Below, one piece after another: positions 44,531 through 53,614 of a DNA stretch of 64,000 nt; the first letter of the stretch is position 1, and every line of letters begins with the position of its first letter. The notes beneath the pieces are model-generated. The model was given only the letters and a program-made list of their open reading frames with translations. It ran no database searches and was not told the DNA's origin. Origin of the DNA: Xanthobacteraceae bacterium (lineage in GTDB: Bacteria > Pseudomonadota > Alphaproteobacteria > Rhizobiales > Xanthobacteraceae); the NCBI GenBank assembly GCA_029266425.1, contig JAQSWY010000007.1, positions 82,340-146,339 on the forward strand. The letters run 5' to 3'. The position numbers were made by a program, and so were the translations under genes.

Positions 44531-44770
44531 GCCGGCGCGGCCAGACTTTCCCCGATTTGCTTCAGCACAAGCGAGCTGCACTCTCCGACCGCGCCGGCAG
44601 GCACGGCGGATCGTGCGCACGGGCATGAATGTCCACGGCGATCGGTTTTGCGCGAATTGAGCATTTTTGTTGAACTGATAGTCATTGTGCGCAATTAATG
44701 GCCGAAAGGTGCGCGGACGGAAGCGAGCCACCAACAAGAATTGCGCATATCGCGCAGAGTGGAGGCAAAT
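44531..44770 (+). promoter_or_regulatory. Upstream region of kdgT operon with TGCGCAATT repeats
   Basis: TGCGCAATT at 44688-44696 and its inverse AATTGCGCA at 44739-44747 are 51 bases apart; a related TTGCGCGAATT lies near 44648. They probably bind the DeoR regulator at 48166. No gene is seen in these 240 bases. The ribosome site GTGGAGG precedes the ATG at 44771. Confidence 0.45.
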
Positions 44771-45793
44771 ATGCAGCTCCCGATCAAGCGGGCTATCGAG
44801 CGCGTCCCCGGCGGCATGATGGTTGTGCCGCTGCTGTTCGGCGCCCTGATCGCTACCTTCTATCCCGACACGCCCAAATATTTCGGCTCGTTCACCGGCG
44901 CGCTGTTCTCCGGCGCCCTGACGATCCTCGCAGTGTTCTACGTCTGCATGGGCGCCAGCATCAGCTTCAAGGCGACGCCTTACATCCTCAAGAAGGGCGG
45001 CACGCTGTTCGCCGTGAAGGTCGGCATCGCCATCCTTCTCGGCGTCGTGTTCGGGCGCTTCCTTGGCGAGGCTCCGGTGACCGCCGGCATGTTCGCGGGC
45101 CTGTCGACGCTCGCCGTCGTCGCTGCGATGAACGACACCAATGGCGGTCTCTACATGGCGCTGATGGGCCAGTATGGCCGCCCGCGCGATGTCGGCGCCT
45201 ACACCATCATGTCGCTGGAATCCGGCCCCTTCCTCACCATGATCACGCTCGGCGTCGCCGGGCTCTCGGCCTTCCCGTGGCAGACGCTGGTCGGCTCGAT
45301 CCTGCCGCTGATGTTCGGCATGCTGCTCGGCAATCTCGACCGCGAGATGCGCGATTTCCTCAGCAAGGCAATCCCGGTGATGATCCCGTTCTTCGCCTTC
45401 GCGCTCGGTGCCGGCCTCGACCTCACCAAGGTCTGGCAGGCGGGCCTGCTCGGCCTCGGGCTCGGCGTCGGCGTCGTGGTGGTGACCGGCATTCCGCTGT
45501 TCCTCGCCGATCGGGCGACCGGAGGCACGGGCGTCGCCGGCGTCGCAGCCGCCTCCACCGCAGGCAATGCGGCAGCCGTCCCGGCGATCATCGCCGCCGC
45601 CAATCCCGCCTATGCGGCAGCAGCGGCGCCCGCCACCGTGCTGGTTGCAGCCTGCGTCGTGGTGACCGCGATCCTCGTGCCGCTCGCCACCGCCTGGACC
45701 GCCAAGGTGTTCGGTCGCCCGGCGGAGCCTGAAGCCGAAGAAGCCCCGGACGACGTCTCGGCGCCACCGGTTCCGACCCCCGTCGGACACTGA
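44771..45793 (+). CDS. 2-keto-3-deoxygluconate permease-family transporter (KdgT)
   Basis: Inner-membrane carrier of the KdgT family, 340 residues and about ten helices: [74 protein letters not shown] and [12 protein letters not shown]. True start at 44771, not the in-frame ATG 30 bases earlier. Because the next genes encode a DUF1537 kinase and PdxA2, the cargo is probably a four-carbon sugar acid (threonate/erythronate) rather than KDG. Ends in a 20-residue acidic, Pro-rich tail. Confidence 0.87.
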   Translation: MQLPIKRAIERVPGGMMVVPLLFGALIATFYPDTPKYFGSFTGALFSGALTILAVFYVCMGASISFKATPYILKKGGTLFAVKVGIAILLGVVFGRFLGEAPVTAGMFAGLSTLAVVAAMNDTNGGLYMALMGQYGRPRDVGAYTIMSLESGPFLTMITLGVAGLSAFPWQTLVGSILPLMFGMLLGNLDREMRDFLSKAIPVMIPFFAFALGAGLDLTKVWQAGLLGLGLGVGVVVVTGIPLFLADRATGGTGVAGVAAASTAGNAAAVPAIIAAANPAYAAAAAPATVLVAACVVVTAILVPLATAWTAKVFGRPAEPEAEEAPDDVSAPPVPTPVGH

Positions 45794-45794
45794 C

Positions 45795-47066
45795 ATGCCC
45801 GAGCGCTGGCTCATTCTCGCTGACGACCTCACCGGCGCGGCGGACACGGCCATCGCCTTCGCACGACGTGGCCTCGCCTCAGCTGTGAGCTGGGGCGAGG
45901 GCCTCGATGCGGCGGCCTGGCCTGAGGTGTTCTCCTATGACGCGGACAGCCGCGGCATGACGGCGGGAGAAGCCGCGCGTACCCATCGCCGGGCGCTCGA
46001 AACCCTGCTCGCCCCCGACCGCGTGCTGTTCAAGAAGATCGATTCGACGCTGCGCGGCCAGCCGGCGGCCGAGACCGCGGCAACCCTTGCCTTTCTCAAG
46101 GCCCGCTCGGGCTCGGCCTTCGGAGTGTTCGCGCCCGCTTTCCCGACCACCGGCCGCACCACCATTGAGGGCCGCATCCGCGTCGCCGGACGGCCGCTCG
46201 AGGAGGCCGAAGTCTGGCGCCGCGACCACAGCTATGCCAGCGCCGATCTCGTCGAGGTTCTGGCGGGCGCGAACGTGGCCGCCGAACGGGTGCCGCTCTC
46301 CGTGATCCGCGGCGGCAACGAGGCGTTGCGGGCAGCATTCAGTGCGATCGCCGCCAAGGGCGAGATCATCGCGGTCTGCGACGCGGAGACCGACGACGAC
46401 CTGCGCCGTATCTCCGAGGCGAACCTGCCGGCACGAGCCAGCACGTTCTTCATCGGCAGTGCCGGCCTCGCCCATGCGCTGGCAGCACACATGCCGGGCG
46501 AGGCGATCGATCCTCCTGCTTTCGCGGACTCGTCGAAGGGCACGCTGATGGTTGTCGGCTCGCTCGCCGTGGCGTCAAGGACAGGCGCCCGCAAGCTCGT
46601 CGCCGGCGGCCACGTCGTCCATGTGCCGGTCGCGCCGGGTACCCTGCTCGGTCAGCCAGAGGGCCGGGCCGAACTGGGTCGGCGCGTCGCTGCTCTGCTC
46701 GATGCGGGCAAGGACGTTCTGGTCGAGATCCTCATGAACGAGGAGCCCGACATGTCGCTCGGCCCACGCCTCGTCGCGGGTCTCGCCGAGGCGCTCATGC
46801 CGGTGGCGCCGCGGATGGGTGCCTTCGCCGCGACCGGCGGCGAGACCGCCTCAGCCCTGCTCTCCAGGTTTGGCGTCAACGGCATCCGCCTCGTCGAAGA
46901 AATCGAGCCCGGCGTCGCTCTCGGTCTGACGCTCGGAAGCCTCTCCATTCCGGTCGTGACCAAGGCCGGCGCGTTCGGTGACGAGGACAGCCTGAGCCGC
47001 ATCGCCGGCCGGCTCCGGGCCATCCGCGAGCAAGGCAAGATCTCCAGGAAAGGAATATCGGCATGA
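45795..47066 (+). CDS. Four-carbon acid sugar kinase (DUF1537 family)
   Basis: ATP-dependent kinase, 423 residues, of the family shown to phosphorylate D-threonate, D-erythronate or related acids. N-terminal domain starts WLILADDLTGAADTAIAFARRG (split), with KKIDSTLRGQ and FAPAFPTTGRTT; C-terminal domain has FAATGGETASALL and EIEPGVALG and KAGAFGDEDSL. One base separates it from kdgT; it overlaps pdxA2 as ATGA. Context with PdxA2 favours D-threonate 4-kinase or D-erythronate 4-kinase activity. Confidence 0.9.
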   Translation: MPERWLILADDLTGAADTAIAFARRGLASAVSWGEGLDAAAWPEVFSYDADSRGMTAGEAARTHRRALETLLAPDRVLFKKIDSTLRGQPAAETAATLAFLKARSGSAFGVFAPAFPTTGRTTIEGRIRVAGRPLEEAEVWRRDHSYASADLVEVLAGANVAAERVPLSVIRGGNEALRAAFSAIAAKGEIIAVCDAETDDDLRRISEANLPARASTFFIGSAGLAHALAAHMPGEAIDPPAFADSSKGTLMVVGSLAVASRTGARKLVAGGHVVHVPVAPGTLLGQPEGRAELGRRVAALLDAGKDVLVEILMNEEPDMSLGPRLVAGLAEALMPVAPRMGAFAATGGETASALLSRFGVNGIRLVEEIEPGVALGLTLGSLSIPVVTKAGAFGDEDSLSRIAGRLRAIREQGKISRKGISA

Positions 47067-48079
47067 GCGGCTCCGCCTCGAGCCTCCCCACCATCGCGAT
47101 CACCATGGGCGATCCCGCGGGTATCGGCCCCGAGGTCATCATGAAGGCGCTGGCGCACAGCGACGTTCATGCGATGTGCAACCCGCTGGTGGTCGGCGAT
47201 GCCGAGCGCCTGCGCCAGGCGGGGCGGATTGTCGGCAGCGATCTCGCGGTCGATGCGCTCGACAGTGTCGCCGAAGCGCGCTTCCCGGCAAAGGCGGTGC
47301 AGTGCATCGATCTCAAGGTGGTGCCGCCGGACCTGCCTTTCGGCAAGGTGTCGCCCACCGCCGGAGAGGCAGCCTATCGCTATATCGAAAAGGCGGTCGA
47401 GATCATCAATGCCGGGTTCGCCGACGCGATCTGCACCGCGCCGATCAGCAAGGAAGCGCTTCACGCCGCCGGCCACAAATATCCCGGCCACACCGAGCTT
47501 CTCGCGCACCTGACGGGCACGCCGGAAGTTTCGATGATGCTGGTCTCGCCGAAGCTCCGCGTGATCCATGTCACGACCCATATCGGCCTTATCGACGCCA
47601 TCGCGAAGATCGAGCCTGGCCTGGTTGAACGGGTGATCACGCGCGGCCATGACGTGCTGGTGAAGGCGGGCATCGCCAACCCGAAGATCGGGGTGTGCGC
47701 CATCAATCCGCACGCCGGCGAGAACGGGCTGTTCGGCCATGGCGAGGAGGCGGCAAAGATCACGCCCGCGGTCGAGGCCTGCCAGGCGAAGGGCTGGGAC
47801 GTGCGCGGCCCGCTGCCCGCCGACACCCTGTTCTATCTTGCCGGCCGCGGCGACTACGACATGGTGGTGGCGATGTATCACGATCAAGGCCACGGCCCGG
47901 TCAAGGTGCTGGGGTTGGAAGCCGGCGTGAACATCTCGGTCGGCCTGCCGGTGATCCGCACTTCGGTCGATCATGGCACCGCCTTCGACATCGCCGGCAC
48001 CGGCATCGCCGACGAGCGCAGCCTCGTCGAGGCGCTGCGGCAGGCGGTCGGACTTGCGCCGAAGCGGCTCGCAGCCTAG
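47063..48079 (+). CDS. pdxA2: 4-phospho-D-threonate/erythronate 3-dehydrogenase (PdxA2)
   Basis: PdxA-family metal- and NAD-dependent dehydrogenase, 338 residues, which would oxidise and decarboxylate the kinase product to dihydroxyacetone phosphate. PTIAITMGDPAGIGPEVI start, GHKYPGHTELLAHLTGT, VIHVTTHIGLIDAI, CAINPHAGENGLFG and YHDQGHGPVKVLG. The YHDQGHGP and SVDHGTAFDIAGTG forms and the kinase partner separate it from the B6-biosynthetic PdxA. The final stop touches a palindromic repeat at 48077. Confidence 0.9.
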   Translation: MSGSASSLPTIAITMGDPAGIGPEVIMKALAHSDVHAMCNPLVVGDAERLRQAGRIVGSDLAVDALDSVAEARFPAKAVQCIDLKVVPPDLPFGKVSPTAGEAAYRYIEKAVEIINAGFADAICTAPISKEALHAAGHKYPGHTELLAHLTGTPEVSMMLVSPKLRVIHVTTHIGLIDAIAKIEPGLVERVITRGHDVLVKAGIANPKIGVCAINPHAGENGLFGHGEEAAKITPAVEACQAKGWDVRGPLPADTLFYLAGRGDYDMVVAMYHDQGHGPVKVLGLEAGVNISVGLPVIRTSVDHGTAFDIAGTGIADERSLVEALRQAVGLAPKRLAA

Positions 48080-48130
48080 AGCACTTCCCTTGGAAAGTGC
48101 TCTGGATTCAATGGGCTGGGGCATGCTCTA
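48077..48130. repeat. Short palindromic element, TAGAGCA family
   Basis: TAGAGCACTT at 48078-48087 pairs with AAGTGCTCT at 48096-48104, starting at the pdxA2 stop codon, followed by GCATGCTCTAATCATTCGG. Same start sequence (TAGAGCA) and same position over a stop codon as the repeats at 51980 and 58094. Probably a terminator for the kdgT operon. Confidence 0.5.
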
Positions 48131-48165
48131 ATCATTCGGTCCGCCTTCCCGCCCAAGGCCCGCCC

Positions 48166-48924
48166 ATGCGTAGCAAGGAGCGCCGCTCCCTTCTTCTCGG
48201 CACGCTGCAGGCGGGCGAGGTCGACGTCGCAGACCTCGCCCACCGCTTCGGTGTATCGGCTTCGACCGTCCGCCGCGACCTGCAGCTTCTCTCGCAGGAG
48301 AACGCGGTCCAGCGCACCTATGGCGGGGCAGTGCTTGCCTCCCGCAATCCCGAGACAACGCTCGGCGAACGGCAGAGGGTGCAGGGCGCCCAGAAGCGCG
48401 CAATAGCCCTGGCTGCGCTCGCATCCGTCAGGGACGGCGAGACACTGATCCTCGATGCCGGCTCGACCGTCATGGCCCTCGGCGTGCTGCTCAAGGGCCG
48501 CAGGCTGAGCATCGTCACCAACAATCTTGCCCTGCTGCCGTTCCTCGCCTGCGAGCCGGGCATCGAGGTCACCGTGCTGGGCGGCGCGCTCAGGGCGAAC
48601 AGCATGGGCACGGTCGGTCCGCTCGCGATCGACGCCCTGCGCCGCATCACGGCCGACCGGGTATTCATGAGCGCGGACGGGGTCGTCGCCGGGCGCGGGC
48701 TCTGCGAAGCGAGCCTCGACCAGGTAGCGCTGAAGAGCCTGATGATGGAACAGGCACGCGAGGTCGTGGTGCTGGCCGATGCGACGAAGCTCGGCCGCTC
48801 CGAGCAACTGGCCTGGGCGCCGCTGCCCTCCCGCTGGCGCCTCGTGACCGACGCGCCAGCAACGGACGAGCAGGTCATTGCCCTCGCCGCTGCGGGTGCA
48901 CAGGTCACAGTGGCCAGAACCTGA
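48166..48924 (+). CDS. DeoR-family regulator
   Basis: Transcription regulator, 252 residues: helix-turn-helix DVADLAHRFGVSASTVRRDL, then RTYGGAVLAS, and a sugar-phosphate-sensing domain with ILDAGSTVMALG, IVTNNLALLPFL, VTVLGGALRANSMGTVGPLA and DGVVAGRGLCEAS. True start at 48166. It lies 86 bases after pdxA2 and probably represses that operon in response to a phosphorylated sugar acid. Its 3' end overlaps the convergent hydrolase gene by 20 bases. Confidence 0.9.
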   Translation: MRSKERRSLLLGTLQAGEVDVADLAHRFGVSASTVRRDLQLLSQENAVQRTYGGAVLASRNPETTLGERQRVQGAQKRAIALAALASVRDGETLILDAGSTVMALGVLLKGRRLSIVTNNLALLPFLACEPGIEVTVLGGALRANSMGTVGPLAIDALRRITADRVFMSADGVVAGRGLCEASLDQVALKSLMMEQAREVVVLADATKLGRSEQLAWAPLPSRWRLVTDAPATDEQVIALAAAGAQVTVART

Positions 48925-49858
48925 TCATCCGGTCTCCTCGTGTCGATCGTCGGCGTTCGGCCAGCTCAGCCCATGCCGCGCCGCCGAGCGCGCCGATGGG
49001 GATTTTCAGATAGCTGCGGCCATTCTCCTCCGGCGCCGGCAGGCGGCCGCCATTGGCGTTGACCTGAAGCGCGTGGAGGATGAGCCGGGGCATGGGCAGC
49101 GTCGCGTCGCGCGCCTGACGCTGGGCAACGAACTCGGCCTCGGTCTTCCAGCCCGAGATGTGGGTGTTGGCGGCCCTCTGCTCCCCAACCGTGCTCTCCC
49201 AGCGCGGCTCACGGCCGCCCGGCTGATAGTCGTGGCCGGTGAACAGCCTAGTCTCGTCGGGCAGGTTGAGAATGGCCTGTATGGACCGCCACAGATCGGC
49301 GGCGCTGCCTCCGGGGAAATCGGTCCGCGCCGTGCCGCTGTCCGGCATGAACAGCGTATCGTGGATGAAAGCCGCATCGCCGATCACATAGGTGATCGAG
49401 GCCAGCGTGTGGCCGGGCGAGAACATCGCCCTGCACTCCAGATTTCCAATATTGAAGACGTCGCCATCGGCGAGGAGGCGGTCCCATTGCGAACCGTCAG
49501 TGGCGAGGTCGGGCAGATTATAGATGCCCTTCCAGAGTCGCTGGACCTCGACCACCTTCTCGCCGATGGCGGTCGGCGCGCCGGTGCGTTCCCTGAGATA
49601 GGCGGCAGCCGAGAAGTGATCGGCATGGGGATGGGTGTCGAGGATCCACTCGACGGTGAGCCCCTGCCCGGCGATGAAATCGAGCAGGGCGTCGGCCTGG
49701 ATCGTCGCCACCGCGCCCGACTTCTCGTCATAGTCGAGCACCGGATCGATGATCGCGCACCGGCCCATGTCCTTGTCCGCCACGACATTCTGGATGGCGG
49801 AGGTGCGTGGATCGAAGAAGCCGGCGACTGTTGGCGAAGAGTCCACTCTAGTCTCCAC
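48905..49858 (-). CDS. MBL-fold hydrolase, persulfide-dioxygenase/glyoxalase-II-like
   Basis: Metallo-beta-lactamase fold protein, 317 residues. Metal motif LDTHPHADHFSAA, MFSPGHTLASI, FIHDTLFMPDSGTARTDFPGG (split) and LFTGHDY are the pattern of ETHE1-like persulfide dioxygenases, which convert sulfane sulfur to sulfite; DSGTARxDFPGG is especially typical. Its neighbour is a cysteine-desulfurase-like protein, consistent with sulfur release followed by oxidation. 46 bases separate the two genes. Confidence 0.85.
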   Translation of the reverse strand: METRVDSSPTVAGFFDPRTSAIQNVVADKDMGRCAIIDPVLDYDEKSGAVATIQADALLDFIAGQGLTVEWILDTHPHADHFSAAAYLRERTGAPTAIGEKVVEVQRLWKGIYNLPDLATDGSQWDRLLADGDVFNIGNLECRAMFSPGHTLASITYVIGDAAFIHDTLFMPDSGTARTDFPGGSAADLWRSIQAILNLPDETRLFTGHDYQPGGREPRWESTVGEQRAANTHISGWKTEAEFVAQRQARDATLPMPRLILHALQVNANGGRLPAPEENGRSYLKIPIGALGGAAWAELAERRRSTRGDRMIRFWPL

Positions 49859-49904
49859 TCCAATTCGGAAGCTGCGCGACGGGCGACGGGCTCAGGCGGC
49901 GGGT

Positions 49905-51380
49905 TCAGGCGGCGGACCTCGGCCGGAAGCGCGCGGTGGCAGGGTCGGCGACATAGGCGGCCGCGGCCGCCGCAGGATCTCGCGCCAGCGCGTCCACCGA
50001 ACGGATGATGAAATCCGCCTTGGCGTCGTCAAGCAGGAAGCTGAGATTGAGCCGCACCCAGCCCGGCTTGGCGATCTCCTCGCCGCTGCCGATGCGGCCC
50101 CGGACCGCCTGCGAGGCGGCCTCGTCAATATCGAGCAGATGGTGGGCATAGGGGCCGGCACATGCGCAGCCGCCCCGCGCCTGGATGCCGAAGCAGTCGC
50201 TGAGCATGCGCGTGAACAATTGATGGTGGACGAGGCCGCCCGCGCCGTCGTGCACCCGCATCGAGAAGATGGGCAGGCGCGGCGCCTTCTCGACGCCGAG
50301 CAGTTCGAGCAGCGGATTGCGGCCCCACACCGCGAGCGCCCGCGCGTTCAGCTCCGTGTGGCGCCGGTCAATGAAGCCCTGCCCTACCGCCTCTTTGACC
50401 AGCAGCGCGAGGCCGGCGCGGATGTCGCCGACCACATTGGGGGTGCCGGCTTCCTCGCGTGCCGCGAGATCCTCCAGATAGTCGTGCCCCCAAGGCGAGA
50501 CGAAGGACACCGTGCCGCCGCCCGGCCAGGTGGGCTTGCTGGCCACAACAGCAGACTTGCGGACGACAAACACCCCGGAAGCGCCGGGCCCGCCCGCGAA
50601 CTTGTGCGGGGAGAGGACGATGGCGTCCTTCTCCAACCCCGGCGCCGGAGCCATGTGCATCGGCAGATAGGGGCCGCCGCCGGCATAGTCCCACACCGCC
50701 AGCGCACCATGCCGCTTCAGGAGAGCGGTGACCCGGTCGACGTCGGTCACGACCCCGGTCACGTTGGAAGCGGCGGAGAATGCGCCGATCCGCAAGGCGC
50801 GCCCTTCGGTCCGCTCCAGTGTCTCGCGCAGGATGTCGAGGTTCGGACCGCCATTGGCGGCTTCGGGGACGGTGACGACTTCCGCCCCGCTCTCGCGCCA
50901 GGGCAGGATATTGGAGTGGTGCTCATAGGGACCGATCACGATCAATGGACGCTCGCCGCGCCGCACCGAGGCCTCCACCCCGAGGAGGGACACCAGCCGA
51001 TTGATGCCGGCCGTGGCGCCCGATCCGGCAAAGACGACCGCACAATCCTCGTCGGCGCCCACGAGCCGCGCGATCTCGGCGCGGGCCGCGCGCCTGAGCC
51101 GTGTCATGTGCCCGCCGCAGAACGAGGCCTCGGTGTGGCTGTTCGCATAGAAGGGCAGGACATTCTCGAGCACGAAGTCCTCGATCTGCCGGAGCGCCCG
51201 CCCGGAGGCGACGTAATCGGCATAGACCAGCGGCTTCTGGCCGAACGGCCCATCGAGCGGCTGCCCCTCACCGATCAACCCTTCGCGGAGCCGGCGCACA
51301 CAGTCCGCGCCGCCTATGCCCGCGCGAAAGCGTTCCACGAGTGCGGAAAGAGAGGGCGGATGATCCCGGCAGGCGTCCAT
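49905..51380 (-). CDS. Class-V aminotransferase / cysteine desulfurase-like protein
   Basis: PLP enzyme of 491 residues. VYADYVASGRALRQIEDFV at the start, VVFAGSGATAGINRLV, GPYEHHSNILPWRESGAEVV, VWDYAGGGPYLPMHM and LSPHKFAGGPGASGVFVV with the PLP lysine in PHKF. The loop RGGCACAGPYAHHLL holds two Cys, at the place of the desulfurase catalytic loop. About 80 residues longer than SufS. Divergent from the Lrp regulator (120-base gap), which probably controls it. Likely releases sulfur from an amino thiol; substrate not proven. Confidence 0.82.
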   Translation of the reverse strand: MDACRDHPPSLSALVERFRAGIGGADCVRRLREGLIGEGQPLDGPFGQKPLVYADYVASGRALRQIEDFVLENVLPFYANSHTEASFCGGHMTRLRRAARAEIARLVGADEDCAVVFAGSGATAGINRLVSLLGVEASVRRGERPLIVIGPYEHHSNILPWRESGAEVVTVPEAANGGPNLDILRETLERTEGRALRIGAFSAASNVTGVVTDVDRVTALLKRHGALAVWDYAGGGPYLPMHMAPAPGLEKDAIVLSPHKFAGGPGASGVFVVRKSAVVASKPTWPGGGTVSFVSPWGHDYLEDLAAREEAGTPNVVGDIRAGLALLVKEAVGQGFIDRRHTELNARALAVWGRNPLLELLGVEKAPRLPIFSMRVHDGAGGLVHHQLFTRMLSDCFGIQARGGCACAGPYAHHLLDIDEAASQAVRGRIGSGEEIAKPGWVRLNLSFLLDDAKADFIIRSVDALARDPAAAAAAYVADPATARFRPRSAA

Positions 51381-51483
51381 AGGTCTGGTCCCTCACAGGG
51401 CCCGGGGCAAGCCGGATCCGAGAGGGATGATTTCAAATAGGGACCGCAAAAACATACCAAAATTCTTGACCATGAGCGCAGAT

Positions 51484-51501
51484 TTCGTTCATATGAACGA
51501 A
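51484..51501. promoter_or_regulatory. Perfect 18-bp palindrome overlapping the lrp start codon
   Basis: TTCGTTCATATGAACGAA is self-complementary over its full 18 bases, and its last base is the A of the lrp ATG at 51501. The flanks extend the symmetry partly. It lies about 100 bases upstream of the divergent aminotransferase gene. Probable binding site for the Lrp protein, allowing autorepression. Confidence 0.65.
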
Positions 51502-51980
51502 TGCCAAGGCCAAAATTAGATCATTTTGATCTACGCATTCTGCGTGCGCTGCAGAGGGATTCCTCCCTGTCGCAGCGCGAACTGGCGGAGAAGGTCGGCC
51601 TCTCCCAGAATGCCTGCTGGCGCCGCCTGCAAATGATCAAGGAGAGCGGTGTCATCGAGGGTTATTCCCTGCGGCTGAACCGGGCAGCCCTGGATCTCGA
51701 TGTCGTGGTCTTCGTCATGGTGCGCACGCGCAAACATTCCAAAGCCTGGCTGGAGACGTTTCGCTTGCACGTCCAGTCGATGCCGGAAGTCATAGACTTC
51801 TACCGTATCGGCGGCGATTACGATTACATGCTGAAAATCGTCACTCATGACCTGGCGAGCTACGACCGATTCTATCAGAGGCTGATAGAGAAGATCGAGC
51901 TGGAGACCGTGACGTCTTATTTCGCGATGGAAGCAATCGAAGAGCAGCGGCCGTTTCCCATCCGCGAAGCTGGCCAATAG
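51501..51980 (+). CDS. Lrp/AsnC-family regulator
   Basis: Feast/famine regulator of 159 residues: LDHFDLRILRALQRDSSLSQRELAEKVGLSQNACWRRLQ (split) helix-turn-helix, VIEGYSLRLNRAALDLDV, and C-terminal RAM domain IGGDYDYMLKIVTHDLASYDRFYQ. No clear ribosome site precedes the ATG, which sits in a palindrome, so the message may be leaderless or the true start may lie further in. Some Lrp homologues sense cysteine; with the divergent desulfurase-like gene that is a reasonable hypothesis here. Confidence 0.88.
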   Translation: MPRPKLDHFDLRILRALQRDSSLSQRELAEKVGLSQNACWRRLQMIKESGVIEGYSLRLNRAALDLDVVVFVMVRTRKHSKAWLETFRLHVQSMPEVIDFYRIGGDYDYMLKIVTHDLASYDRFYQRLIEKIELETVTSYFAMEAIEEQRPFPIREAGQ

Positions 51981-52030
51981 AGCATTTCCGCGGCTGCGAT
52001 CGCGGCCGGGCTGGCGCAAAGGAGGCGATG
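51978..52030. repeat. TAGAGCA repeat copy, degenerate
   Basis: The lrp stop codon is followed by the sequence TAGAGCATTTCCGCGGC (from 51978), the same opening as at 58094, then a weak GCGATCGC palindrome. No strong second hairpin remains. It separates lrp from the convergent dctA stop at 52074. Confidence 0.35.
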
Positions 52031-52073
52031 CGCGCCTTGCCCGCATCGCCTCCCCTCGCTCAGTAAGGCGCGT

Positions 52074-53414
52074 TCATTCCGCCGGGCTGGCGGCCGCGAT
52101 CTCCGAGACGTCTTCCGGCAGCGTTCCATTGAGCGCCGCCCGCAATTGATCGTGGTCGAGCTCGCCTTCCCAGCGCGCGACGACGATGGTGGCCACCGCA
52201 TTGCCGATGAAATTGGTCACGGCGCGGCATTCCGACATGAAGCGGTCGATACCGAGGATCAGAGCCATGCCGGCGACCGGAACGGCGGGAATGACGGAGA
52301 GCGTCGCGGCCAGCGTGATGAACCCAGCGCCGGTGATACCCGCCGCGCCCTTCGAGCTCAACATGGCAACGAGCAGCAGCAGGATCTGGTCGCCGAGCGG
52401 CAGGTCGATGTCCATTGCCTGCGCGATGAACAGTGCCGCCAGCGTCATGTAGATGTTGGTGCCGTCGAGATTGAAGGAGTAGCCGGTCGGCACTACCAGC
52501 CCGACCACGGAGCGCTTGCAACCGGCGGCCTCCAGCTTCTCCATGAGGCTCGGCAGCGCCGCTTCCGACGAGCTGGTGCCGATGACCAGCAGGATCTCTT
52601 CCTTGATGTAGCGGATCAGCGCCAGCACCGAGAAGCCGTTATAGCGGCAGACCGCGCCGAGCACGACGAGGATGAAGATCGCCGCGGTGAGATAGAAGGT
52701 GGCGACCAGCATGGCGAGATTGGCCACCGAGCCGATGCCGTAGCGGCCGATGGTGAAGGCCATCGCGCCGAAGGCGCCGATCGGCGCCGCCTTCATCAGC
52801 AGCGCGACCAGCTTGAAGATCGGTGCGGAGAGCGCCTGCAGGAAATCGAGCACCGGCTTGCCGCGTTCGCCGACCATCGAGAGGGAAAGGCCGAACAGCA
52901 CCGAGAAGAACAGCACCTGCAATATGTCGCCCGAGGCGAAGGCGCCGACGATGGTGTCGGGAATTATGTTCTGTAGGAAGCCGACGATGCTCGCATCATG
53001 GGCCTTGGTGGCATAGGCCTGCACCGCCTTGGCATCGAGGCTCGCAGGGCTGATGTGCAGGCCCGCGCCCGGCTGCACCACATTGCCGATGACGAGGCCG
53101 ACGATCAGCGCAAGCGTCGAGAAGACGAGGAAATAGATCATCGCCTTGCCGGCGACGCGGCCCACCTTGTGGGTATCGCTCATGCCGGCGATGCCGGTGG
53201 AGACGGTCAGGAAGATCACCGGTGCGATGATCATCTTGACGAGCTTGATGAAGGCATCGCCGAGCGGCTTCAGCGCCGCGCCCTGCTCCGGCCAGAAATG
53301 GCCGAGCAGGATGCCGGCGGCGATCGCCACCAGAACCTGCACGTAGAGCTGCTGGTAGAGCTTCCTGGGGCGCGTGGGAACGGCCGGGGCGCGCTCGAAA
53401 GTCGTGGTGGCCAT
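52074..53414 (-). CDS. dctA: C4-dicarboxylate:cation symporter DctA
   Basis: Inner-membrane symporter for succinate, fumarate and malate, 446 residues, about eight helices plus two re-entrant loops. [61 protein letters not shown] (split), [20 protein letters not shown] and [20 protein letters not shown] mark the glutamate/dicarboxylate family. GGAGG precedes ATG by six bases. Divergent from dctBD, with sigma-54 promoter and DctD sites between them, as in rhizobia. Confidence 0.96.
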   Translation of the reverse strand: MATTTFERAPAVPTRPRKLYQQLYVQVLVAIAAGILLGHFWPEQGAALKPLGDAFIKLVKMIIAPVIFLTVSTGIAGMSDTHKVGRVAGKAMIYFLVFSTLALIVGLVIGNVVQPGAGLHISPASLDAKAVQAYATKAHDASIVGFLQNIIPDTIVGAFASGDILQVLFFSVLFGLSLSMVGERGKPVLDFLQALSAPIFKLVALLMKAAPIGAFGAMAFTIGRYGIGSVANLAMLVATFYLTAAIFILVVLGAVCRYNGFSVLALIRYIKEEILLVIGTSSSEAALPSLMEKLEAAGCKRSVVGLVVPTGYSFNLDGTNIYMTLAALFIAQAMDIDLPLGDQILLLLVAMLSSKGAAGITGAGFITLAATLSVIPAVPVAGMALILGIDRFMSECRAVTNFIGNAVATIVVARWEGELDHDQLRAALNGTLPEDVSEIAAASPAE

Positions 53415-53474
53415 GATTTCCTCCTTGGCAATGAACGGCGCTTATTGGTCTTGGCGAAGTCGCGCGGCCGTTCC

Positions 53475-53489
53475 GCAAGTGGTGTGCCA
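53475..53489 (-). promoter_or_regulatory. Sigma-54 promoter of dctA
   Basis: On the minus strand TGGCACACCACTTGC matches the -24/-12 consensus TGGCAC-N5-TTGC exactly. The -12 element is about 60 bases before the dctA start codon. Confidence 0.92.
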
Positions 53490-53564
53490 AGCCTCAGCCG
53501 AGGAGATATCTGTCGATATATCAAAATGTTGTGCCGAACCGATTTGAAGCCAAGGAAGGGAAAT

Positions 53565-53614
53565 GTGCGAAAATCCGCACGACCTTTCCTTGCCTTATGC
53601 GAAAACCCGCGCAT
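53565..53614. promoter_or_regulatory. Two tandem DctD-type enhancer sites
   Basis: GTGCG-AAAATC-CGCAC at 53565-53580 and ATGCG-N8-CGCAT at 53597-53614 share the core TGCGAAAAYCCGCRC and are 32 bases apart, about 76 and 108 bases upstream of the sigma-54 promoter. Rhizobial dctA genes have the same two-site design for DctD. The second site ends nine bases before the dctB start, so DctD may also influence dctB. Confidence 0.8.
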
